DNA of 19,674 nt from CAVOBC01 sp963693635 (GTDB lineage Bacteria; Pseudomonadota; Gammaproteobacteria; Pseudomonadales; Azotimanducaceae), in NCBI GenBank assembly GCA_963693635.1, contig CAVOBC010000043.1, positions 1 through 19,674 on the forward strand, in the 5' to 3' direction. The position numbers and the translations under genes were made by a program. This document shows, piece by piece, positions 1 to 6,508 of the stretch. The notes under the pieces are model-generated. The model was not told the DNA's origin. It was given only the letters and a program-made list of their open reading frames with translations, and searched no databases. Each line of letters starts with the position of its first letter. Within the stretch, counting starts at the first letter, position 1.

Positions 1-2058
1 GAACAGGGAACGCATTCCGAACTGATAAGGGCCAGCGGTCACTATCATGCGCTCATGGGGCGGCAGGCGGCCGAGCAGAACGCGGGCGCCACACTCGTTC
101 CCAGCACCGCCGCGTCCGACCTGCAGGCCGCCGATCGGCGCGATACCGGCATACACGCAGCGGCCGCGGAACCCACCAACGCCATTGTCCGCGCCCAGGG
201 TCTGGGCTGGACAGGCGCAACACGCGAGTTGCTGAGGTTCGTGACGAGCGGGCGTATCAAGCTCGCGTTTACCTTCCTCTTTGGTATCACCCGCGTGGCG
301 TCACTAATCGGCGTGGGTGTGTTGTCCGCACTGATCGTCGCCGCCGTCAAAGCCGGCAACCCGTACGGCGGCTTGCTCCTGGCGCTGGCCGTGGCGGCAC
401 CGCTCGCGGGCGTGCTGCACTGGCTCGAATCGTGGTTCGCACACGACTTCGCGTTCAAGCTGTTGGCCGAGATGCGTGAGCGTCTGTTCGACAAACTGGA
501 GCAATTGGCGCCGGCCTATCTGCTGCACCGGCGCTCCGGCGACCTTGCGGCCATGGCGACCCAGGACGTCGAGACGGTCGAGTCCTTCTACGCGCACACG
601 CTCGCCCCGGCGCTCGTTGCGATACTCGTGCCGGCGGCCGTTCTAACGACTTTATTGATGTTTGCCTGGAGTATGGCCGCGGCGCTCTTGCCGTTTCTTG
701 CGATTGTCGTGGTCAGTCCGTTCCTGATGCGCCACCGGCTGGACAGCACCGGGTCGCGCGCCCGCGAGGCGCTGGGGGAACTGAACGCCTTTGCTGTGGA
801 TTCGATCCAGGGCCTCGCCGAGATTGTGGCCTTCGAACATGCGGAGCGCCGTGGTGACGCGTTTATGGACCTCATCGGTCGGGTGCGCACCCTGCGACTG
901 GCCTTCTATCGCGACCTCACCGTGCAGGCGGTCGCGCTCGAAGTCGCAACGGGACTTGGCGGTCTCGCAATGATCGTAACCGGCGCCGCGCTCGTCACCG
1001 GCGGCGAGCTGGATGCCGGACTCCTGCCATTGCTCACGCTCCTTGCAATGGCCGCATTCATGCCAATCTCCGAGATCGCCCACATCGGTCGCCAACTCGC
1101 CGACACCCTCGGCGCGGTACGACGACTGTATGCCGTCGAAAACGAACCGGTCGCCGTTGCCGACGGACCGGGCGTGCCATCCGCCACAGTGCCGACAGCG
1201 GTTAAAGTGCCAACAGCGGCGGTGCATACCGCGATGGAGTCTTCAGCGACGGAGCCTTCAGCGATAAAAAGAACCGGAGCCGAACTGGTCCTCGAAAACG
1301 TCTCCTTCACCTATGACGGTCGGGAGACACCGGCGCTTAGCGATGTGTCGCTGACCATTCCCGCAGGCGCCACCGTGGCACTTGTGGGGCCGTCAGGTGC
1401 GGGCAAGACCACGCTTGCACACCTGCTGGTACGGTTCTGGGACCCGGCGACAGGCCGCATACTGATGGACGGCCACGATCTCGCAGATTACGAACTGGAC
1501 GACCTCCGCCAACGTGTCGCACTCGTGGCCCAGGACACTTACCTCTTCAACCAGACGCTCGCGCAGAATATTCGCATTGCTAAGCCAGGCGCGGACGCAG
1601 CCGCGCTCGACGACGCCGCGTCGCGCGCGTCGCTTGCCGAGGTGATCGGCAACCTGCCGCTTGGCCTTGATACCTCGGCCGGCGAGCGCGGTCTGCGCCT
1701 GTCGGGTGGCCAACGCCAGCGTGTCGCCATCGCCCGGGCCTTTTTGAAAGACGCGCCCGTGCTGATTCTGGATGAGGCGACCAGCCACCTGGACGCGGTT
1801 AACGAGCGCGCCGTGCGCAGCGCCCTCGACGACCTGATGCACGAACGCACGACCGTGGTGATTGCGCATCGCCTGTCGACCGTCCGGGACGCTGATCTCA
1901 TCGTCGTGATGCAGGACGGACGCATCGTCGAGCAGGGGCAGCACGATAACCTGGCAGCGAGTGGCGGACTCTACGCGCGGCTCGTGACGCGGCAGATGTC
2001 AGGTGTCAGCAGAGCAACGGGACCGCTTGCAGAAGAGACGGTCCTCGCGCCATCCTGA
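1..2058 (+). CDS. Fused ABC exporter, second TMD-NBD half (5' partial)
   Basis: The frame is open from base 1. The first codons read EQGTHSELIRASGHYHALMG, the usual C-terminal tail of an ABC-exporter ATPase domain, and continue without a stop into a second complete half-transporter. From Met at base 55: a polar linker (about 1-60), hydrophobic membrane segments at about 66-100, 102-125, 182-225 and 292-345, then an ATPase domain from about 415. Walker A GPSGAGKT is at 445-452, the signature LSGGQ at 549-553, Walker B LILDE ends at D573-E574 and the switch His is H605. All catalytic motifs are intact, so this half should hydrolyse ATP. The protein is probably a TMD-NBD-TMD-NBD inner-membrane exporter; the substrate cannot be read from sequence. 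A 5-residue repeat fills the TMD-NBD linker. A separate start at ATG 55 is possible but less likely because the frame is continuous with the upstream ATPase tail. Confidence 0.88.
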   Translation, partial: EQGTHSELIRASGHYHALMGRQAAEQNAGATLVPSTAASDLQAADRRDTGIHAAAAEPTNAIVRAQGLGWTGATRELLRFVTSGRIKLAFTFLFGITRVASLIGVGVLSALIVAAVKAGNPYGGLLLALAVAAPLAGVLHWLESWFAHDFAFKLLAEMRERLFDKLEQLAPAYLLHRRSGDLAAMATQDVETVESFYAHTLAPALVAILVPAAVLTTLLMFAWSMAAALLPFLAIVVVSPFLMRHRLDSTGSRAREALGELNAFAVDSIQGLAEIVAFEHAERRGDAFMDLIGRVRTLRLAFYRDLTVQAVALEVATGLGGLAMIVTGAALVTGGELDAGLLPLLTLLAMAAFMPISEIAHIGRQLADTLGAVRRLYAVENEPVAVADGPGVPSATVPTAVKVPTAAVHTAMESSATEPSAIKRTGAELVLENVSFTYDGRETPALSDVSLTIPAGATVALVGPSGAGKTTLAHLLVRFWDPATGRILMDGHDLADYELDDLRQRVALVAQDTYLFNQTLAQNIRIAKPGADAAALDDAASRASLAEVIGNLPLGLDTSAGERGLRLSGGQRQRVAIARAFLKDAPVLILDEATSHLDAVNERAVRSALDDLMHERTTVVIAHRLSTVRDADLIVVMQDGRIVEQGQHDNLAASGGLYARLVTRQMSGVSRATGPLAEETVLAPS
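1174..1266 (+). repeat. Degenerate 15-bp tandem repeat in ABC linker
   Basis: Six 15-bp units lie at 1174, 1189, 1207, 1222, 1237 and 1252, with one extra AAA codon after the second. They encode pentapeptides of the form V/E-x-S/T-A-x (VPSAT, VPTAV, VPTAA, VHTAM, ESSAT, EPSAI). They sit between the last membrane helix and the ATPase domain, where a length change would be tolerated. Confidence 0.8.
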
Positions 2059-2162
2059 CGCGGGCGCCCGATCACGAGCCCGGATGCTCGCCTGGGTTCA
2101 CGAGTGAGCGACTGGGCGGTGATCCGCCACGCTGCCCAACAAGATGCGCCTTAGCCGACTCC

Positions 2163-2192
2163 TTACCCGAGAACCCCTTATCCGGGAACCCC
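2163..2192. repeat. 15-bp tandem repeat, two units, non-coding
   Basis: TTACCCGAGAACCCC (2163-2177) is followed directly by TTATCCGGGAACCCC (2178-2192), 13 of 15 bases identical, and then TTAG. It lies outside any convincing gene, so its 15-bp period is not explained by a reading frame. Confidence 0.8.
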
Positions 2193-2200
2193 TTAGTTGA

Positions 2201-2395
2201 ACCGCTCGACCTGCCCTTCGTTTTCGCTCGACAGAGTTTGGACAGCGCTGGCGTGAAGCGGTACTCCCTGGCGAGATCCTTGCGATTCTCGCGGGCGCGG
2301 GCGCGCTGCCGTATATCGTGGGCGTCGTCACGTTATCACTGGCGACCAAGTTCGCAGCGGCCATTACGGGTGCCTGGGTGGCAAGTCGAACGTAG
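2201..2395 (+). pseudogene. Start-less ORF remnant of a small membrane protein
   Basis: This frame is open after a TGA at 2198-2200 and ends at TAG 2393-2395. It has no ATG, GTG or TTG in its first part. Its product would contain PGEILAILAGAGALPYIVG followed by a second hydrophobic stretch ending in TGAWVASRT, which reads like a genuine membrane-protein C-terminus, unlike the arginine/serine-rich shadow in the next frame. The likeliest reading is the 3' remnant of a truncated gene. I do not recognise the family. A chance hydrophobic frame in GC-rich DNA remains possible. Confidence 0.35.
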
Positions 2396-2417
2396 TGCGC
2401 TCAAACTGATCTTGCGT

Positions 2418-2460
2418 CCCTTTCTCTAACCCTTTTTTTCTCTACCCCTTTTCTCGCTGA
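2418..2460. repeat. Degenerate pyrimidine-rich repeat before the GDPD gene
   Basis: Three imperfect 12-16-base units (starting at 2418, 2430 and 2445) each follow the pattern CCC-T-run-CTC. They end 13 bases before the ATG at 2474 and therefore occupy the leader of the phosphodiesterase gene. Confidence 0.55.
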
Positions 2461-2473
2461 AGGTTTCGGTGCA

Positions 2474-3376
2474 ATGACCAGAACTATTGCTCATAGAGGC
2501 GGCACCGGTTTGCGGCCAGAGAACACGCTGGCCTCATTTCGCCACGGCATCGCGTTGGGAGCGCACGGCATAGAACTGGACGTGCACCTGACCTCCGACA
2601 ACGTTGTAGTGGTGCATCACGATGCAACACTTAACCCTGCGACAACACGCAGAGGCGGCGCGTTTATTTCCGAACGCGTACCCATTGCGGCCATGACCCA
2701 CAACGACCTGGCAACACTCGATGTTGGCAGGCGCAACCATAATCACCCCTATTCAAAAAGGCATCCGGACCAATTGCCTGTCGATGGGGAAGGCATCCCG
2801 ACCCTGGATGAAGTACTGGATGTGTTGCCCGATGACAGATGGCTACTCGCCGAAATCAAGAGTTCCGTCACCGATAAAATCCCGTTCGCTGAAGTAGAGC
2901 AACTGGTTACTGCAACGCTTGACGTCCTCAAAGCCCGAAATCGCCTCGGCAATAGCATCATCATGGCTTTTGACTGGCGGGCGCTGACCATCGCCCGCCA
3001 GTCAGCGCCAGACTGTCATTGTTCTTACACCACTGTCCCCCGCAACTGGATTGACGGCAACTTGCCGCAAGAACACAGGGGACTACCCGAATCATTGCTG
3101 CAACGAATGCAGGAACTCTCTGTCGATCCAACCGTGGACTGGGTTGGCGGCGTGCAGCGTAGTGGCCCTTCAGCGCCCGAGCAGATTGCGAGACTAGGTG
3201 GCAAATTCTGGACGCCCTACTTTCGGGACGTCACCAATGAAACGGTTGCGCAAGCGCAACAACTTGGGCTGAGCATCATCCCCTGGACCGTTGACGACAC
3301 CGTCGAAATGGCCAGGCTAAAAGAACTCGGCGTGTGGGGGATCATCACGGATCGTCCGGACAGATTACGATCCTGA
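2474..3376 (+). CDS. Glycerophosphodiester phosphodiesterase family protein
   Basis: The protein (300 aa) should hydrolyse glycerophosphodiesters to glycerol-3-phosphate and an alcohol, a step in phospholipid turnover or phosphate scavenging. The family signature is complete: H7-R8-G-G near the start, PENT at 15-18, metal ligands E34 and D36 in IELDVHLT, and H49-D50 in VHHD. Later it has LLAEIKS (metal Glu) and a C-terminal WTVDD, then WGIITDRPD, as in other TIM-barrel GDPD enzymes. No signal peptide is seen, so it should be cytoplasmic. AAGG lies about 10 bases before the ATG. It is less GC-rich than its neighbours and uses more AT-ending codons, which may indicate a separate origin. The next gene starts 60 bases downstream on the same strand, so the two may be co-transcribed. 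Confidence 0.92.
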   Translation: MTRTIAHRGGTGLRPENTLASFRHGIALGAHGIELDVHLTSDNVVVVHHDATLNPATTRRGGAFISERVPIAAMTHNDLATLDVGRRNHNHPYSKRHPDQLPVDGEGIPTLDEVLDVLPDDRWLLAEIKSSVTDKIPFAEVEQLVTATLDVLKARNRLGNSIIMAFDWRALTIARQSAPDCHCSYTTVPRNWIDGNLPQEHRGLPESLLQRMQELSVDPTVDWVGGVQRSGPSAPEQIARLGGKFWTPYFRDVTNETVAQAQQLGLSIIPWTVDDTVEMARLKELGVWGIITDRPDRLRS

Positions 3377-3436
3377 CGTATGGCGGGGGTCGGACCTATA
3401 CGCAAGGACAGGAAACGTTACCCGAGCGGAGAGAGC

Positions 3437-5524
3437 ATGAACACGTCTACCACGTACAAACCAACGCATACCAGCACGACAACCCACACGTTGGCGGCGC
3501 CACGAGCCGCCACAAGCGTCAGTTCGAGCGCCCGGTTGGCAGAGTACGTGTCGCGAGGTTTTATCCTGCTGACACCGGAGGACCTGGGTGTGGACGCGAG
3601 CATTCACCCGCAAATCCACAGGCAAACATCGAGAGCGCTGAATTCCCATGCGCGACAGCGCGTAAAAAGACGAGACGCTGCGACACCGGGTGACGCGCAA
3701 AGGGCTCCGGCAGAACAGGTCGGCAGGGGTCTGCCCCCGACCCCGGCTGGAGTGGGAACCGCCGCTCCGACCCCGGCGACTGAGGAGGAATCGGTAAAGG
3801 AAAAGATGATCTTCCATCCCAACCTTGCTGCACAAGTGCCGGCGCTGTCCGAGATCTTTGCCTCATCAGGGTTCACGGAAGCGGTGGAAGGCATCCTTGG
3901 CCCGGGTTGGGCGATCGTGCCTTTTGCCAGCAGCGTTATCCCGGCCGGCTCCCATGATCAGCACTGGCACAAGGACGACATGCTGCCGTGGAACGCACGA
4001 AAACCGGGCCTTCGTCACCATCACCTCGAAACCATTGACATGTTCTACTACCCCCAGACAGTCACAGAGACAATGGCCCCGACGGCGCTCGTACCCCACT
4101 CGCAATACTGGACCTTTGACCACGACGAGAATAACGACAACATCTGCATCGAAATGCTGGACTACAACTTCGTACGAGAGCGAATGGGCGAACATCCCGA
4201 CCTCGCAGAGAGGGATCGCCGCTTCGACAGTGCCGTCGCAGGCACCCAGTGGCCTCTTGTCCGCCAGGTAAAGCTGTGTGTGCGCGCAGGCTCCGTGGTG
4301 CTGATGAACCAGAACTGCTTCCACCGCGGACAGCGGCGCAGTGACGACCCATCACGCTGGGCTGAGAACCCTCGCTACCTGTGGCGGTTTTGGCTATATC
4401 GGACGGCTGAGCCGCCGCTGGCGCAAGCGAGCGATCTGTCTCTGTCTAAGAATGAGAACGAGAATGAGAATGCCTGTATGCGGCTGTTGCCGACTGTGGA
4501 CCCGCTTACCGGCATACCTCTGCACTCGCCGGAAGCGGCGCCGGTGTGGGAGTCGGTTTTCGCGTGGGCGACTGGCGCGGCCCCGCCAGGCGTCGCGACT
4601 CCGCAGCCCACCGGGGAGTTGGAGACGCGGCTTCATCTCCTAGGAGACGAGGCTGAGCCGCTACGCGTAGCCGCCGCGTACCACCTTGCAACGACGGCGC
4701 AGGGAGTTGACGTGCTGCGGCGGGCCTTCGTGGACGACCGTGAAAGTGTCCGCCGGGCGGCTACCCACGGTATCGTCGCCGCAGGCGCCGAGACGGCGTG
4801 CGAGGTCGCGCTGGACGTGGTCCGCTCGCCTTCAACACATAAATGGGCGAGGAAGAATGCCGCGTGGGCCCTTGGCGAGGCAGCACCCGCGCAGCCTCTC
4901 GTCGTGGACGCGCTCGGGGAACTGCTCAAGCGCGAACATTCGGTCCACGTTCGCGCCACCTGCGCCGCGTCGCTCGGTCTCGTCGGACGGCGCGCGCTAC
5001 GCGACGGCAGGCCCGAGGTGGCGGCCGGGGTCGTTTCTGCGCTGGTCGAATGCCTTGATCGCGAAGAGAACCGCCCGTGCCAGGCCATCGCTCAGAATCG
5101 GGGAATCTACGACATTCGGCCGACGGATGAGTCAGACATGTGTGAAGGCAGTGCTGAACCGCCCCGCGAGCTTTCGCAAGCAGTGCTCCGGCCTGATGGC
5201 AAACCGCGCTTCGCCCAGGTGCGTTCGGCGGTTCGCGAAAATGCGCTGTGGGCGGCCGTGACGCTGGCAACGCAACGAGGATCGGGCAGCAGGCGGCTGT
5301 CCAACGCATCGATAGAGGCGTTGCGTCGTGCAATGTTGCGTGTGATCAAAACCGACAACAATATTGTGTGCTTCGGTTTCGCCCTGGACGCGTTGTGCCG
5401 GCTCGCGGCCACGCAAGGAGGCGAAGCGATTATTGAAGCGCAGCGGTTGGTGTCCGCAGAGCCGGTCGTGTGCGTGGCGAGCCTTTGGCAGACGCAGCGG
5501 CTTACCGGGGGGCGGGTGATCTGA
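3437..5524 (+). CDS. PhyH-like Fe(II)/2OG dioxygenase fused to HEAT-like repeats
   Basis: This 695-aa protein joins an N-terminal phytanoyl-CoA-dioxygenase-like domain to a helical repeat domain. The iron-binding set is visible: H178-x-D180 in HWHKDD and the distal H296 in FHRGQR, followed by several Arg residues that could bind 2-oxoglutarate. Typical core text includes FYYPQTV, APTALVPHSQYW and YLWRFWLYRT. From about residue 395 come alanine-rich helical pairs (LRVAAAYHL, VRRAATHGI, ARKNAAWALGEAA, VRATCAASLG) that look like HEAT repeats. An unusual linker NENENEN follows the oxygenase domain. Residues 66-120 look like an insertion (see the palindrome entry). Start: ATG 3437 has GGAGAG just upstream; an in-frame ATG at 3380 lacks this and adds 19 residues without family character. 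ATG 3806 also has AGGA upstream but would cut off the conserved N-terminus. Substrate unknown. Confidence 0.85.
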   Translation: MNTSTTYKPTHTSTTTHTLAAPRAATSVSSSARLAEYVSRGFILLTPEDLGVDASIHPQIHRQTSRALNSHARQRVKRRDAATPGDAQRAPAEQVGRGLPPTPAGVGTAAPTPATEEESVKEKMIFHPNLAAQVPALSEIFASSGFTEAVEGILGPGWAIVPFASSVIPAGSHDQHWHKDDMLPWNARKPGLRHHHLETIDMFYYPQTVTETMAPTALVPHSQYWTFDHDENNDNICIEMLDYNFVRERMGEHPDLAERDRRFDSAVAGTQWPLVRQVKLCVRAGSVVLMNQNCFHRGQRRSDDPSRWAENPRYLWRFWLYRTAEPPLAQASDLSLSKNENENENACMRLLPTVDPLTGIPLHSPEAAPVWESVFAWATGAAPPGVATPQPTGELETRLHLLGDEAEPLRVAAAYHLATTAQGVDVLRRAFVDDRESVRRAATHGIVAAGAETACEVALDVVRSPSTHKWARKNAAWALGEAAPAQPLVVDALGELLKREHSVHVRATCAASLGLVGRRALRDGRPEVAAGVVSALVECLDREENRPCQAIAQNRGIYDIRPTDESDMCEGSAEPPRELSQAVLRPDGKPRFAQVRSAVRENALWAAVTLATQRGSGSRRLSNASIEALRRAMLRVIKTDNNIVCFGFALDALCRLAATQGGEAIIEAQRLVSAEPVVCVASLWQTQRLTGGRVI
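3718..3777 (+). repeat. Palindromic insert inside the PhyH-HEAT gene
   Basis: GGTCGG (3718-3723) pairs with CCGACC (3737-3742), and inner GGG/CCC extend the stem. CCGACCCCGGC then occurs again 30 bases later (3737-3747 and 3767-3777). The stretch encodes low-complexity Pro/Ala/Gly text between two conserved blocks of the dioxygenase domain (IHPQIHRQT ending at residue 64, and FHPNLAAQVPAL from about 126). It looks like a small repeat inserted in frame. Confidence 0.55.
4451..4470 (+). repeat. Hexanucleotide repeat encoding Asn-Glu linker
   Basis: AATGAG, AACGAG, AATGAG and a partial AATG follow one another and encode NENENEN between the dioxygenase domain and the helical repeats. The run is in frame and could vary in length without breaking the gene. 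Confidence 0.75.
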
Positions 5525-5599
5525 GTGCCGGTCGAGCGTCAATGGATCCCGAACTCGTCAGTCAGTTGTTATGACGTCTGTCGCCACCTGCTCGATGCC

Positions 5600-5639
5600 C
5601 CGATTGCCTCGCATCTGCTGGTACACTCGGGGCAATCGG
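5600..5639. promoter_or_regulatory. Inverted repeat upstream of GST-like gene
   Basis: CCGATTGCC (5600-5608) and its exact complement GGCAATCGG (5631-5639) are separated by 22 bases. A smaller TTGGC-CATCA-GCCAA (5650-5664) follows and overlaps the ribosome-binding region of the gene at 5675. It could be a terminator for the upstream gene or a leader structure. There is no T tract, so intrinsic termination is doubtful. Confidence 0.4.
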
Positions 5640-5674
5640 CCTTCAGTCATTGGCCATCAGCCAAGGATCGAAGC

Positions 5675-6427
5675 ATGAACTACCTCAGCGTCGAGGACGC
5701 GCGGGACCTGCCCGGCTTGCGCCTGGCCCTGACCGCAGGTGTGCCCGGACCGTGGTCCGAGGCCGCAAAGGCCGTATTTCGCCATCACGGTGTCGAGTAC
5801 GTGCCCGTGCGGCAGCAGGGTGCTGGAGAAAACCCGGAACTGATCGCCTGGACCGGGCACCGCAACGCACCGGTCGCAGTCTATGGAGACGAACCGCCGC
5901 GGGTCCGCTGGCAGGAGATCCTCGATCTTGCAGAGCGACTCGGTGCCGGGCCTGCCTTGTTGCCCGGCGACCGAGAGGCGCGTATCCGGACGATCGGGAT
6001 CTGCAGCGAGATTGCCGGCGAAGGCGGATTTGCGTGGAACTGCCGGCTGCTGATGTTCGACCAGATGGTCGGGGCCGTCGGGGTAGAACGGGCGCGCCGC
6101 AACCCGATGCTGAAGGACTACCAGTACGATCCGGGACAGGCGGAGCGGACGACGCAGAAGGTCCGCGACTTCATTGCGTTCCTGGCCGGTTGCCTCGGCA
6201 CGGGCGGAGACTACATCATCGGTGATCAGTTCACTGCGGCCGACCTGTACTGGGCCTACTTCTCGAATCTATTGTCACCGATGCCCCACGAGGTTAACCC
6301 GATGCCCGACGCCCTGCGGCAGAGTTATCACCTGCCGGCAAAGGCCATCGGCGACTTCGACCCGATCGTGATCGGGCTCCGGGACGCGATCTTCGAACGC
6401 CATCTCGAATTACCACTGACGTTTTGA
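5675..6427 (+). CDS. Glutathione S-transferase-like protein
   Basis: The protein (250 aa) has a thioredoxin-like N-terminal half (PGPWSEAAKAVFRHHGVEYVP, then WTGHRNAPVAVYGDEPPR, the usual proline turn region) and a C-terminal helical domain containing GDYIIGDQFTAADLYWAY, the conserved GST C-terminal motif with its helix-capping Asp. A serine in PWSEAAK could be the catalytic residue, but this is inferred. It is soluble, with no signal peptide. I chose ATG 5675 with AAGGA 8 bases upstream. The frame stays open back to a GTG at 5525, but those 50 residues have no family character and lie across the inverted repeat. The true substrate is unknown; relatives are usually annotated only as GST family. 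Confidence 0.82.
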   Translation: MNYLSVEDARDLPGLRLALTAGVPGPWSEAAKAVFRHHGVEYVPVRQQGAGENPELIAWTGHRNAPVAVYGDEPPRVRWQEILDLAERLGAGPALLPGDREARIRTIGICSEIAGEGGFAWNCRLLMFDQMVGAVGVERARRNPMLKDYQYDPGQAERTTQKVRDFIAFLAGCLGTGGDYIIGDQFTAADLYWAYFSNLLSPMPHEVNPMPDALRQSYHLPAKAIGDFDPIVIGLRDAIFERHLELPLTF

Positions 6428-6448
6428 GTGAGCCGTTTTTGAGTGAGC
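6420..6448. repeat. 14/15-bp tandem repeat across the GST-like stop codon
   Basis: CGTTTTGAGTGAGC (6420-6433) is followed directly by CGTTTTTGAGTGAGC (6434-6448), the second copy having one extra T. The first copy contains the stop codon of the GST-like gene, so the duplication lies mainly in non-coding DNA. Confidence 0.8.
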
Positions 6449-6469
6449 GGGACGAGATCTCCATATACT
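6439..6469 (+). promoter_or_regulatory. Possible promoter for the DUF1800 gene
   Basis: TTGAGT (6439-6444) and TATACT (6464-6469) resemble -35 and -10 hexamers, with a 19-base spacer that is slightly long. They precede the ATG at 6509 by about 40 bases. Part of the -35 lies in the tandem repeat. This is a weak prediction. Confidence 0.25.
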
Positions 6470-6508
6470 GATTATTGATCGCTCCTCCACCGCACGATTG
6501 AGGGAGTC

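Larger units (their letters stand above)
2059..2473. other. Gene-free stretch with small repeats and an ORF remnant
   Basis: This 415-base gap contains a perfect palindrome CGGGCGCCCG (2061-2070) directly after the ABC stop, a small hairpin GGCGG-TGAT-CCGCC (2115-2128) with no T tract, two short tandem repeats and a start-less ORF (listed separately). No convincing promoter or strong terminator was seen. Confidence 0.6.

Noticed and set aside
2115..2128. Intrinsic terminator after the ABC gene
   Set aside because: The hairpin has only 5 pairs and no following T tract.
3380..3436. ATG 3380 as start of the PhyH-HEAT gene
   Set aside because: It lacks a ribosome site, while ATG 3437 has GGAGAG directly upstream.
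5525..5674. GTG start giving the GST-like protein 50 more residues
   Set aside because: The added residues lack family character and span an inverted repeat; ATG 5675 has a good AAGGA site.
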